Source: an uncultured Bacteroidales bacterium (GTDB taxonomy: Bacteria; Bacteroidota; Bacteroidia; Bacteroidales; P3). From it: DNA of 64,000 bases. The DNA lies in assembly GCA_947165255.1 (NCBI GenBank), contig CAMUZR010000006.1, positions 1 to 64,000 on the forward strand, in the 5' to 3' direction. Shown piece by piece: positions 16,549 to 25,377 of this stretch (position 1 is the stretch's first letter; every line of letters begins with the position of its first letter). Made by a program: the position numbers and the translations under genes. A model generated the notes under the pieces. That model saw only the letters and a program-made list of their open reading frames with translations, had not been told where the DNA came from and did not search any database.

Positions 16549-16583
16549 GGTAAAACGCTTTGTGTGGCCGATGGGGGAGGGAA

Positions 16584-17849
16584 CTATTCCTCGTCCGAGT
16601 CGATGCCGTGCGGCTGCAGGATGAAACCACCGCACTGGCTGAAGGGTCGCGAACCGTAGTACCCGATAGGGTTGTTGGCTATATAGGTTCTCATCACCTG
16701 TTCGAAACGCCGTTGCTGCTCCTCCGATGGGCGTTCGTCGCCCAAAAAGTTGTAGAGGAAGTAGTCGGCATAGCCGTCCTCGGCAAACAGAACCACGCAG
16801 TGGCCGCGATAGGGCTTGTCCATTTGCAGATGCTGTTCCTCCATTTCTTCGGCAATCCCTTGAAGGAATAATCTCCAAGTGAGGATGAATTGCACCAAAT
16901 CTTTGTCGTTGCGCACGAGTCCCCAGTCCTCGTAGGTCTTGCTGACGGTGTCGAAGGTCCAAGCAGGGCGGTAGACAACGTCGCGCAGGTGCTTTTCGTC
17001 GAGGCCTTCGGCTTGTGCCTGCTGGTGGGTCAGCACCCGCTGGACGCGGTTTTTATGGACAGGCATAGCGGTAAAGAGAGAGTCGGAGATTTCGATTTGC
17101 TCTACCTCGGGCAGTGGGGCGGAAGAGGGGAGGGAGAGCACCTGCACGTAGTCCTCCACAGCGGCACCGATGCTGTCGAGGCTGTGCTGTGGCGAAACGA
17201 CGATGTATTGCAGGGGTGTGTCGTAGGCGTGAAGGCTGCGGAAAGTGGGGTTGGCGCGGAGGTCGACGATTTGGATAGAGGTTTCGCGAATATAAAGTGT
17301 GCGAAGGCGGGGATTGTGGGAGAGGTCGAGCTGGGTGATGCCTGGGGCGAAGATGCAGAGTAGTTCTTCGAGGTTGGGGTTGTGGCTGACGTCGAGCGAG
17401 CGCAATTGATTGTAGCTGATTTGGAGTACCTTGAGCGCGGCATTGTGGCTGATGTCCAGTGTGCGGAGGGGTGTTTCAATTGCGACCAGTTGTTTGAGTT
17501 TGGGATTGTGGCGTAGGTCGAGATGCTGGATGGGGTTTTCGCCACAAATCAGTATGACCAGGTTGGGGAAGAGCTGGATGCCTTCTAGAGATTGGATGTT
17601 CTTTTTGTGGCAGTCGATGAGCTGAGTGGCACGTCCGAGAGGGGTGATTTCGACCCATTCTTCGGCATGGCGGAGGCGGCGAGAAGCGTTTGCGGGCTTG
17701 ACAAAGTTGTTTTCCAAGAGGTAGCTGCGGAAGTTGCTGTCGGGCACCCTGGCCACTTCCACGGCGCTGCCGCCCTCCAACTGCGGCTGCACCGAGGCGC
17801 AGCCGCAGCAGAGCAGCACCAAAACGATGAAAATGGCAAGTCGCCGCAT
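16584..17849 (-). CDS. leucine-rich-repeat lipoprotein in the blaI-blaR operon
   Basis: The 421-residue protein has a lipoprotein signal (lipobox CCGC, Cys near 17) and about seven internalin-like leucine-rich repeats between residues 80 and 235, for example LRTLDISHNAALKVLQISYN and ITQLDLSHNPRLRTL. A non-repeat C-terminal domain of about 185 residues (EISDSLFTAMPVHKNRVQ onward) follows. It starts 3 nt after the stop of the M56/TonB gene, so the three genes are one operon. It may be the extracytoplasmic ligand-binding partner of the sensor; this is inferred from order only. Confidence 0.75.
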   Translation of the reverse strand: MRRLAIFIVLVLLCCGCASVQPQLEGGSAVEVARVPDSNFRSYLLENNFVKPANASRRLRHAEEWVEITPLGRATQLIDCHKKNIQSLEGIQLFPNLVILICGENPIQHLDLRHNPKLKQLVAIETPLRTLDISHNAALKVLQISYNQLRSLDVSHNPNLEELLCIFAPGITQLDLSHNPRLRTLYIRETSIQIVDLRANPTFRSLHAYDTPLQYIVVSPQHSLDSIGAAVEDYVQVLSLPSSAPLPEVEQIEISDSLFTAMPVHKNRVQRVLTHQQAQAEGLDEKHLRDVVYRPAWTFDTVSKTYEDWGLVRNDKDLVQFILTWRLFLQGIAEEMEEQHLQMDKPYRGHCVVLFAEDGYADYFLYNFLGDERPSEEQQRRFEQVMRTYIANNPIGYYGSRPFSQCGGFILQPHGIDSDEE

Positions 17850-17852
17850 AGG

Positions 17853-19430
17853 TTACTGTAACTTGAAATTGATAGGAATCACATACTTCGACCGCACAGG
17901 CTTGCCCTTGAATGTGGCAGGCTGCCATTTCGGCATGGACTTCACCACCCGCAAAGCCTCATCGTCGCACTCGCCACCAACACCACGCAACACAGTGGCC
18001 TCCGCTATGCTGCCATCGGTTTCAACTACAAATTGCACATACACCTTGCCCTGCACCCCGTCAGCCTTGGCCTTCTCGGGATAAACGATAGCCTTGGTAA
18101 CGTAGTCGACCATAGCATCCTGACCTCCCAGATACTCGGCAAGGGCAAATCCATCTGCTGCATCCTCCTCGTTCCACCAACACAATGCGGCTGGATCCTT
18201 GCTCCACGCCACATCATACCACCGTGCAGCCGTGTCACCGTCGCGGTCCACCATGGGATTGAGTACCGCTTTTACCGACGACCCAAGCATCTCAGCAGTT
18301 TTTCCCGACAGTGGTTTCATGGGAACGATTATCGCTTTTACAGACTTCCCAAGTCCTTCCTTAAAGCGCACAGCTTCAGCCGAATCGGAAAACACCTTGT
18401 GGTTTTCCACCTCTTCGAGCGGCAACAGCACACCCATAATCTCGCGTTCCACCAGTTGTCCGTCGCGGTAGGTGTCGATGAACGGTGACACCTCATACCT
18501 GCCGTCGGGGATGGCGGCCTGTTGTTGGGCAGGCTCCTGGTTTTTGCAATTGGCAAAGAGCAGCAGTGCTGCAACTGGCAAGGCGGCAAATGCCTTGACC
18601 CAGCCTTTGTGGGATTTCGGTTGTTTCATCATGGTAATACGGTTTTTAATGGTTGATAAATGAAAGCTATTGACAATCTGGACATATTGGATTCCTGTGA
18701 CTTGACTGTATAGCAAGCGGAGATAGTTCTTGTATTCACCCTCGCTGCCTTGTTGCAGAACCGCCTCGTCGGCCAGGTATTCATGCACCTCACGTAAATC
18801 GCGTCCGTACAGCCACACAAACGGGTCGAACCACAACAGGCAACACACCAGCTGCACCAACAGAATGTCCCAACTGTGCCCCTGTGCCGCGTGCAGGCGT
18901 TCATGCTTCAGCACCAGCTGCAGCTCGGCATCGGAAATACCGCCGCGGCCTGCCACGATATAGCGGAAAAAAGAGAACGAAGGCTCTTCCTTGTCGGTCA
19001 CAGCCTCGTGGAAGCGTCCATGGGGGACAAACTTGTACTTGCGCAGTTTGCACCACAGCACAACATAACGCACGATCAGCAACAGCACTCCCAAGGCCAC
19101 ACCGGCACCGTATATGATACTCAGCACTTGCCACACGTCAACACCATGTGAGGTCGACACCTCTGCACTCTTAAGGGATTGATTATTAATAGATATTTCT
19201 GGCGTGTCACCCAAATTGGAAAAATCCAGCAGATAGCCCCCGCCCCCTATAGCCGTGGGGGTAACAACTGCCACCTGAGGGTGTACCAGCGGCAGCAGCA
19301 GACTCAGCAACAGCGTCGCCAGCAAGAAGAGTCGGTTCAGACGCAAACAGTGCTCTTTCCTCAAGAGCAGATGGTAGGCAAGCCAGAACAAAGCCGTGCC
19401 GATCACCGAAAAAAACAGATAGCGTGTCAT
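17853..19430 (-). CDS. BlaR1-type M56 peptidase sensor fused to a TonB C-terminal domain
   Basis: The 525-residue protein has four membrane segments in the first 290 residues. The zinc peptidase motif HERLH lies in the loop LVLKHERLHAAQGHSWD near 172, with the downstream glutamate in EVHEYLADEAV. After the last helix (AFAALPVAALLLFANC) comes a periplasmic region ending in a TonB_C domain (VQGKVYVQFVVETDGSIAEA to YVIPINFKL). BlaR1-type proteins cleave BlaI repressors when a signal is sensed; the TonB domain replaces the penicillin-binding sensor. It overlaps blaI by 4 nt. Confidence 0.88.
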   Translation of the reverse strand: MTRYLFFSVIGTALFWLAYHLLLRKEHCLRLNRLFLLATLLLSLLLPLVHPQVAVVTPTAIGGGGYLLDFSNLGDTPEISINNQSLKSAEVSTSHGVDVWQVLSIIYGAGVALGVLLLIVRYVVLWCKLRKYKFVPHGRFHEAVTDKEEPSFSFFRYIVAGRGGISDAELQLVLKHERLHAAQGHSWDILLVQLVCCLLWFDPFVWLYGRDLREVHEYLADEAVLQQGSEGEYKNYLRLLYSQVTGIQYVQIVNSFHLSTIKNRITMMKQPKSHKGWVKAFAALPVAALLLFANCKNQEPAQQQAAIPDGRYEVSPFIDTYRDGQLVEREIMGVLLPLEEVENHKVFSDSAEAVRFKEGLGKSVKAIIVPMKPLSGKTAEMLGSSVKAVLNPMVDRDGDTAARWYDVAWSKDPAALCWWNEEDAADGFALAEYLGGQDAMVDYVTKAIVYPEKAKADGVQGKVYVQFVVETDGSIAEATVLRGVGGECDDEALRVVKSMPKWQPATFKGKPVRSKYVIPINFKLQ

Positions 19431-19795
19431 TTCTCCACCTCCTTAATCAAAGCGTCAAGCTCTTCGATAGAAACAGCTTTTTTGTCTACCAGAAACGACA
19501 CTATATTGCGGAAAGACGAACCAAAGAAGCGTTTTGCCAGATGGCCCAGCATTCGAGAAGAATAATCGTCGCGACTTATTAGAGGGTAATATAAATTGGA
19601 TTTATTGTAGGTCTCGTGTCCGACAAAACCTTTTCGCTCAAGGAGTCTTACTACCGTGAGAATGGTGTTGTATGCAGGCTTGGGCTCCTCTACTGCTGCA
19701 ACAATCTCGTTGGCAAACCCTTTACCTATCGACCACAGAGCCTGCATCACTTGCTCTTCCGATTTGGTTAATTCCATATCATCTTTTGTATTCAT
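19427..19795 (-). CDS. BlaI/MecI/CopY family repressor
   Basis: The 122-residue protein has the BlaI winged helix (ELTKSEEQVMQALWSIGKGFANEIV, then the recognition region KPAYNTILTVVRLLERKGFVGHE) and a C-terminal dimerisation helix pair. It represses its own operon until cleaved by the co-encoded M56 peptidase. The stop overlaps the blaR start by ATGA. The AT-rich DNA just upstream holds a GTTATATAAC palindrome (19829-19838), and ATAACTA/TAGTTAT (19794-19800 and 19827-19833) as candidate operator halves. No beta-lactamase gene is in the window. Confidence 0.9.
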   Translation of the reverse strand: MNTKDDMELTKSEEQVMQALWSIGKGFANEIVAAVEEPKPAYNTILTVVRLLERKGFVGHETYNKSNLYYPLISRDDYSSRMLGHLAKRFFGSSFRNIVSFLVDKKAVSIEELDALIKEVEK

Positions 19796-20139
19796 AACTA
19801 TAAAATATATTGTATAATTATTTTTTTAGTTATATAACGCAAATTAAAATATATTATTGTATTTCTATTAAAAAAAATTGAGCACACTTTAGATGGGTTC
19901 TATCAATACGATCTTGAGAGCACGTGTTTCCGATACGTTGATTGTATTTGTTTGATATACACCACTCTATAGGTGAAGGACTATTGAGAGTTTGCCTCTT
20001 CGAGGCAATTTATAGCAACCCCTTTAAGACATTGTAAACAAGTTTACTCCTTGCCCGATATACGCTATGCAATGGGAAAGTCTGTCAACTCAATGCTGTT
20101 AGGCAAAACTTTCTCACAACAAGCTAAAGCCATAAAAAA
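19796..20139. other. intergenic region between blaI and an outer-membrane protein gene
   Basis: No gene is seen. Besides the candidate BlaI operator, there is a small perfect hairpin TTGCCTC-TTC-GAGGCAA at 19992-20008 and a short one GTAAAC-AA-GTTTAC near 20036-20049. Neither has a clear T-run. Confidence 0.35.
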
Positions 20140-20160
20140 AAGCCCGGTGTACCCGGGCTT
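20133..20160 (-). terminator. terminator of the coiled-coil outer-membrane protein gene
   Basis: AAGCCCGG (20140-20147) pairs with CCGGGCTT (20153-20160). Eight A at 20133-20140 give the minus-strand T-run. It lies about 30 nt past the stop at 20187. Confidence 0.9.
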
Positions 20161-20186
20161 TTTGTGTATTAGTTAATCTAAAAAAA

Positions 20187-21038
20187 CTACAGATTGAAAC
20201 GGATGCCAAATTCGTGGATGCTCTTTTCTTTGTTGCCGTCGGTGGTGTAGGTCGGCAGGAGGTTAAAGTAGACCTCGAAACCAGGGGAGAAGATGAGCCA
20301 GCGGCTTTGGGTACCGATGGCCACATCGCAGCGGAATTTGTTGAACTTGGCGCTGTTGGGTAAAGACTTGAAGCCAAAGTTGAAGCCGGGGGTGACGCCT
20401 AAGTACCAGCCGTGGTCGTTGTCCTTGTTGATGTGGGAGAGTTTGAGGGGCAGGATGATTGAGTTGTAGGAACGCACTTCCTCATTGTTGTTGAATCCAC
20501 CTGCGCCTGCATCTAAATGGCTGTAGTAGTAATTGGTGAAACGATAGCCAATACCGATGTTGCAGTCCCAACGTTTGGCAATGGGGCGGTGGTAGTCGAT
20601 GACGACGCCTAGGTTGTAGCCCACCGAGTTGAAAAGGTTGTTGGTGCCATAGAAGCGGCGGTCGGTGAGGATGGTGGCGTTGGGGTCAGCGGTGAAAGAA
20701 GGTTTGCGGCCCCACTTGGCGTAGTTTTCCTGACGTTTGGCTTTCTTCTCGGCTTTTTTCTGTTCCTTGCGGATGGCGTTCTCCTTTTTGGCCTGCTCGC
20801 GTTTGATGCGGTCTTGCTCTTCCTTGGCGGCTTTTTCTTGTTCCTTGGCCTGTTCCTTGGCAAGGCGCTCTTCTTCCTTCTGCTGCTGCTTCTGAAGGCG
20901 TTCTTGCTCCTTTTGTTGCTGTTTGAGGAGTTCTTGCTGTTCCTGCTGCTGTTTCTTCAGGAGTTCGTCGTCATTTTGTGCATAGACTGCACCTGCGGAG
21001 AAAAGCAGGGCAAACAGAATGATGTAAAATTTCTTCAT
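20187..21038 (-). CDS. outer-membrane beta-barrel protein with N-terminal coiled coil
   Basis: The 283-residue product has a signal peptide (MKKFYIILFALLFSAGAVYAQ), then about 85 residues almost entirely of Lys, Glu, Gln, Ala and Arg (a repeated KQQQKE pattern, residues 27-105) that must form a long charged coiled coil or single helix. A C-terminal beta-barrel-like half follows (alternating strands such as GYNLGVVIDYHRP and WDCNIGIGYRF, ending in IRFNL). The helix would span the periplasm, perhaps contacting peptidoglycan, with the barrel in the outer membrane. The function is unknown. Confidence 0.65.
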   Translation of the reverse strand: MKKFYIILFALLFSAGAVYAQNDDELLKKQQQEQQELLKQQQKEQERLQKQQQKEEERLAKEQAKEQEKAAKEEQDRIKREQAKKENAIRKEQKKAEKKAKRQENYAKWGRKPSFTADPNATILTDRRFYGTNNLFNSVGYNLGVVIDYHRPIAKRWDCNIGIGYRFTNYYYSHLDAGAGGFNNNEEVRSYNSIILPLKLSHINKDNDHGWYLGVTPGFNFGFKSLPNSAKFNKFRCDVAIGTQSRWLIFSPGFEVYFNLLPTYTTDGNKEKSIHEFGIRFNL

Positions 21039-21121
21039 ATTGCAAATGTGTTTATTAATAATACTTTTTGTTAAATAATATCATTGTAACGAATATTAAC
21101 ATAGTTTATTGTTTAGGCAAT

Positions 21122-21150
21122 AAAAAAAAAGGATTCGATTTCCCGAATCC
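21122..21150 (-). terminator. terminator of tRNA-Pro
   Basis: GGATTCG (21131-21137) pairs with CGAATCC (21144-21150). Nine A at 21122-21130 give a T-run on the minus strand. Confidence 0.9.
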
Positions 21151-21161
21151 CTTTTTGATTG

Positions 21162-21235
21162 TCGGGGCGAAAAGACTCGAACTTTCGACCCCTTGCACCC
21201 CATGCAAGTGCGCTAGCCAACTGCGCCACGCCCCG
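21162..21235 (-). tRNA. tRNA-Pro (anticodon GGG)
   Basis: The minus strand folds into a standard cloverleaf. The acceptor stem is CGGGGCG (21235-21229) with CGCCCCG (21169-21163) and discriminator A. The D-arm is GCGC...GCGC and the anticodon stem CTTGC/GCAAG has loop ATGGGGT, so the anticodon is GGG. The T-arm is GAAAG-TTCGAGT-CTTTT. CCA is not encoded. It has a consensus promoter and its own terminator. Confidence 0.93.
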
Positions 21236-21280
21236 AACAATTTGTTTCGTTTGTGATTCTCATCCTCTCGAAAACGGTTG

Positions 21281-21312
21281 CAAAAGTACTACTTTTTTTT
21301 GTTCTGACCAAA
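21281..21312 (-). promoter_or_regulatory. promoter of tRNA-Pro
   Basis: On the minus strand TTTG (21312-21309), 20 nt, then TACTTTTG (21288-21281) match both Bacteroidetes promoter elements with correct spacing. Confidence 0.8.
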
Positions 21313-21354
21313 TTTTTTTTCGAAATTTTTTTTTCGGGAGTTCTTGATTTGATT

Positions 21355-22800
21355 TTATTCGCTATGAACCAGTGAATTATTGCCTTTGCTCAGAATTGCA
21401 AAAATTATGTTCTGACTGCTTGCTGAGGCTTCATTTTTGCCTTCGGAATTGCCGTTTTGGATTGAAATTTGGGTGTTGGAGGGAAGTGTGGAAAGGAAGA
21501 ATTGGCGTAAGTCGTTGATTCTTTGCTCGATGATGTAATTATTGAGGTTGGAGTCGGCGGTTTGGAAGCACTGGAGGGTTAGTTTAAGATGGATTTGGGG
21601 GTTGTCGCGGAGGAAGTCGACTAGAGGCGAGAGTGCCCGTTTGCCATCGTCGGAGAGTTCTACGTCGGCTCCGTGGCGGTAAAGATGGTCGAAAACCATG
21701 GTGCGGCCGAGGGGCAGGTAGGAGAGGGTGATGTTGTGGCGGTCGGTTGCCACGAGATAATCCTCGCTGGAACGGATGGCAGAGGTGAAGGTGGTGTAGT
21801 TGAAGTAGTTTTTGCAGGAGACGTTTAATTGATAATTGTTGCCGGGCTGCACGAAGAGGCTGTACATGCCTTTGGAGTCGGAAGAGGTGGAGTTGATATT
21901 GCGGCCGTCGCGAAGCACTTTGATTTCGGCATTGGGGACGGCCCGTCCGTGTTCATCGCTCACTTTGCCGGTGAGCATCACGCCGTCGAGGCGGCCGACG
22001 AAGCAGTAGAGCTCTTGCTGTCCGCCGCGGTTGGTTATCCAGTAGCCGCGTTGGAGCGATGGGGCAATGGCCAGTTCAATGTCGTTGCTGTCGCTGTTGA
22101 GGGGCACGGGCAGGCGCTGGACCTGGTAGGAGCCGAAGATGACATTGTCCTTAGTGCTGCCAGGACGGACGTAAACAGAATAGAAATCGTAGGAGTCACC
22201 GTTTTGCTGTAGGTTGGAGGAGTAGATAAGGTAGTTGCCATAGAAGACGGGGTGTAACTCGTTGCCAGGGGTGTTGATGGCGTTGCCCATGTTGAGGGGT
22301 TTGGTCCATTTCTTGCCGTTCCAGAAGGAGCACCAGAGGTCGTATCCGCCAAGGCCTACTTTGTTCTGAGAGGAGAAGACCATCATGTTGCCGTCAGGGG
22401 AGAAGGTGGGATGGTAGACGGCCATGCTCCAGTTGCGGGCATCGACCTGACGGTTTCTGCGACGGCGTCCCTCGGTATGGACATAGAGTCCATAGCGGCC
22501 GGTGGACTCGTCCATTTGGGAGAAGTAGAGGAGGCTGTCTCTGGGGTTGCGTACCACGTAGCTGAAATCGGAGCCCAGATGATGCGCCAGGGTGTCGGGA
22601 CGGAGCATGGTGACGATGCCGTCGCTCATTTCCGAGCCTACCATCACGCCATTGCTGCTGCCATAGAGCCTGCCGTCGACCACGGAGAGGTTTTTGAGCC
22701 CCCAGGAGAGCTTGACATTGTCCTGAGGAAAGGCCGTGATGGGGCGTTGGGCCAGAAGGGCAATTGGAAGCAGGAGAGGGAGGAGCGCAATTTTTTTCAT
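21355..22800 (-). CDS. PD40/carboxypeptidase-regulatory/OmpA-like envelope protein
   Basis: This 481-residue protein has a signal peptide (KKIALLPLLLPIALLAQ), then a WD40-like PD40 propeller region (residues 35-280; blades such as YHPTFSPDGNMMVFSSQ and ELHPVFYGNYLIYSSN). A carboxypeptidase-regulatory-like beta domain follows (VMLTGKVSDEHGRAVPNAEI, 285-360), and then a C-terminal OmpA-like stretch (ALSPLVDFLRDNPQIHLKL). The combination resembles PorE of the type IX secretion system, though without a clear TPR part. It is probably periplasmic and peptidoglycan-linked. The lon gene lies 12 nt upstream on the same strand. Confidence 0.75.
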   Translation of the reverse strand: MKKIALLPLLLPIALLAQRPITAFPQDNVKLSWGLKNLSVVDGRLYGSSNGVMVGSEMSDGIVTMLRPDTLAHHLGSDFSYVVRNPRDSLLYFSQMDESTGRYGLYVHTEGRRRRNRQVDARNWSMAVYHPTFSPDGNMMVFSSQNKVGLGGYDLWCSFWNGKKWTKPLNMGNAINTPGNELHPVFYGNYLIYSSNLQQNGDSYDFYSVYVRPGSTKDNVIFGSYQVQRLPVPLNSDSNDIELAIAPSLQRGYWITNRGGQQELYCFVGRLDGVMLTGKVSDEHGRAVPNAEIKVLRDGRNINSTSSDSKGMYSLFVQPGNNYQLNVSCKNYFNYTTFTSAIRSSEDYLVATDRHNITLSYLPLGRTMVFDHLYRHGADVELSDDGKRALSPLVDFLRDNPQIHLKLTLQCFQTADSNLNNYIIEQRINDLRQFFLSTLPSNTQISIQNGNSEGKNEASASSQNIIFAILSKGNNSLVHSE

Positions 22801-22811
22801 GGGGGTCGTTA

Positions 22812-25277
22812 TTATTTCTCAAACGCGATGGGAAGGGCTTCTTTCATCTCTTTGATATAATGGAAGGAGAGGCCGGTGAGGTATTCCTGGGGGATGTCTT
22901 CGATGTCGCGGCGATTGTCCTCGCAGAGGATGATGTCGGTGATGCCGGCGCGTTTGGCGGCCAGGATTTTTTCCTTGATGCCGCCGACGGGGGTGACTTG
23001 ACCGCGGAGTGTGATTTCGCCTGTCATGGCCACAGTGGGTATCACTTTCTTCTGAGTGAAGGCAGAGACCATGGCTACAAACATGGTGATGCCGGCGGAG
23101 GGACCGTCCTTGGGGGTGGCGCCTTCGGGCACGTGAATGTGGATGTTGCTTTCTTCGACCTTGGCCATGTCTACGCCGAAATGGTCGGCATTGGACTTGA
23201 GGTATTCGAATGCGAGGGTGGCGGACTCTTTCATGACGTCGCCGAGGTTGCCGGTCATGGTGAGGGTGCCTTTGCCCTTGCTGATGCTGGACTCGATGAA
23301 GAGGATTTCGCCGCCCACTTGGGTCCAGGCGAGCCCGGTGACCACGCCTACCTTGGGTTCGGTGCCACGGCGTTCGCTGTTGTGGATAGGAAGGCCGAGG
23401 ATGCCCTTGAGTTCGGAGGGAAGGATGTTTTTGTTGACCTGCTGCCCGTCGGCCACCTGAACGGCACGGCGACGGATGATTTTGGCGATGGTCTTTTCCA
23501 ACTGGCGGACACCGCTCTCGCGGGTGTAGTCGTTGATGATGGTGGTGAGCAGTTCGTTGCTGAATTTTAAAGCACGGCGCTCGAACCCATGTTCGGCCAG
23601 CTGTCGGGGAATGAGGTGGCGCTGGGCGATTTCAAGCTTTTCCTCGAGAATGTAGCCGCTCAGGTCGATAACTTCCATACGGTCGAGGAGGGCAGGCTGG
23701 ATGGTGCTGAGTGAGTTGGCAGTGGCGATGAAAAGGACGTTGGAAAGGTCGTAGTCGAGGTCGAGATAGTTGTCGTGGAAGGCATTGTTTTGTTCGGGGT
23801 CGAGCACTTCGAGGAGTGCGGAGGTGGGGTCGCCGTTATGGCTCATGCCTTGCACTTTGTCTATTTCGTCGAGCACGAAGACGGGATTGCTAACGCCGGC
23901 CTTTTTGATGCATTGGATGATGCGGCCGGGCATGGCACCCACATAGGTACGGCGGTGGCCGCGGATTTCGGCTTCGTCGTGCAGACCACCCAGAGCCATG
24001 CGCACGTATTTGCGTTTCATGGCTGCGGCGATGCTTTTGCCGAGAGAGGTCTTGCCGGTGCCCGGAGGGCCTACGAGGCAGAGTATGGGGCTTTTCATGT
24101 CGCCTTTAAGACTGAGGACGGCGATGTACTCGACGATGCGCTCTTTGACTTTTTCCATGCCGTAATGGTCTTTGTCGAGCACTTTCATGGCATGGGAGGT
24201 GCGCAGGTCGTCCTTGCTGTATTTGTTCCAGGGGAGGTCGAGGAGTAGTTCGGCGTAGTTGATTTCGACAGTATAGTCGGGAGTTTGTGGAGGTGTGCGG
24301 CGGATTTTTTCGATGCTATGATGGAAGGCGTCGTCGACCGATTTGGGCCATTTCATCTTGGCGGCACGGTCGAGGAGTTGCTGGATTTCTTGGTCGGCGG
24401 GAGTGCCACCCAGTTCGTCCTGAATGACGCGCATCTGCTGGTTGAGGAAGTATTCGCGTTGCTGACGGTCCATCTCCTGGCGGGTTTTGTCTTGAATGTC
24501 GTCGCGGATGCGGAAGAATTCCTTTTCCTTGTCGATGTATTCCAAAACCATCTCGGCACGGTGCATGTAGCCGAAGCAGTCGAGAAGCATTTGCTTGTCG
24601 TTGGAAGAGACGTCAAGGTGGGAGGCCACGTAGTTTACCAGAATATGGTCGCTGCCGATGTTGCTGAGGGACCGCATGACATCTTTGGCTCCAAAGCCTT
24701 TACCTTCGTTTTTCTTTTGCTGGAGTTCGGCGTAGCGTTTGCGAATGGCGCTTACCATGTTGCGGAAAAGACGCGGATGCTCTTCTTTGACATTTTCGTT
24801 GATGAGCACGGCATGGCCCATGTAGTAAGGTTCGGTTTGGGTGATGCTTTCCAGGCTGCATTTCATGGTGCCTTGCACAACGGCCATACATTCGCCGTGA
24901 GGCATGTCGATCACCCGTAGGACACGTGCGATGACGCCGATGTTGAAGATGTCTTCAAGGGTTGGATTGTCGGTGTCGTTGCGCTGGGTGCAAGCGATGA
25001 TGCGTAGGTTTTTGCGCTCGGCTGTTCTGACAAGTTGGAGGGAACTTTTGCGTCCTACCGAAATGGGCATGACCACACCGGGAAAGAGTACATTGCTCCG
25101 GATGGGGAGTAGGGGCATTTCGTCGGGTATGGAGTCTTCAAAGAGTAGAAAGGCTTCGTCTTCTTTTGAAACCAGGGGTATTATCTCGGCTCTCTGCATC
25201 ATGTTGTCATCAGCAGAGAGTTCATCAATTTCTAAATCCATCGCTATTATTTCTTCTGGGGTAAAATTATTTTTCAT
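22812..25277 (-). CDS. lon: ATP-dependent protease Lon
   Basis: Lon degrades misfolded and regulatory proteins in the cytoplasm. The 821-residue protein has the N-terminal substrate-binding domain (PLLPIRSNVLFPGVVMPISVG), a long coiled middle, the AAA+ module (GPPGTGKTS; FVLDEIDKV) and the C-terminal peptidase with catalytic Ser in PKDGPSAGIT and Lys in PVGGIKEKILAAKR. The length is typical. An 11-bp inverted repeat lies upstream (25284-25294 and 25347-25357). Confidence 0.98.
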   Translation of the reverse strand: MKNNFTPEEIIAMDLEIDELSADDNMMQRAEIIPLVSKEDEAFLLFEDSIPDEMPLLPIRSNVLFPGVVMPISVGRKSSLQLVRTAERKNLRIIACTQRNDTDNPTLEDIFNIGVIARVLRVIDMPHGECMAVVQGTMKCSLESITQTEPYYMGHAVLINENVKEEHPRLFRNMVSAIRKRYAELQQKKNEGKGFGAKDVMRSLSNIGSDHILVNYVASHLDVSSNDKQMLLDCFGYMHRAEMVLEYIDKEKEFFRIRDDIQDKTRQEMDRQQREYFLNQQMRVIQDELGGTPADQEIQQLLDRAAKMKWPKSVDDAFHHSIEKIRRTPPQTPDYTVEINYAELLLDLPWNKYSKDDLRTSHAMKVLDKDHYGMEKVKERIVEYIAVLSLKGDMKSPILCLVGPPGTGKTSLGKSIAAAMKRKYVRMALGGLHDEAEIRGHRRTYVGAMPGRIIQCIKKAGVSNPVFVLDEIDKVQGMSHNGDPTSALLEVLDPEQNNAFHDNYLDLDYDLSNVLFIATANSLSTIQPALLDRMEVIDLSGYILEEKLEIAQRHLIPRQLAEHGFERRALKFSNELLTTIINDYTRESGVRQLEKTIAKIIRRRAVQVADGQQVNKNILPSELKGILGLPIHNSERRGTEPKVGVVTGLAWTQVGGEILFIESSISKGKGTLTMTGNLGDVMKESATLAFEYLKSNADHFGVDMAKVEESNIHIHVPEGATPKDGPSAGITMFVAMVSAFTQKKVIPTVAMTGEITLRGQVTPVGGIKEKILAAKRAGITDIILCEDNRRDIEDIPQEYLTGLSFHYIKEMKEALPIAFEK

Positions 25278-25283
25278 TTAAAA

Positions 25284-25357
25284 GTATAATAGTTCGTATT
25301 TCAGCCTGACGTCGATTTTTAGTTTGTATATAAGACATTTGAGCACAACTATTATAC
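25284..25357. promoter_or_regulatory. long-spaced inverted repeat upstream of lon
   Basis: GTATAATAGTT (25284-25294) and AACTATTATAC (25347-25357) are perfect reverse complements separated by 52 nt. The pair begins 7 nt upstream of the lon start and may be a regulator site; the regulator is unknown. Confidence 0.4.
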
Positions 25358-25377
25358 GCAAAAGCGAATAAAAAGTT

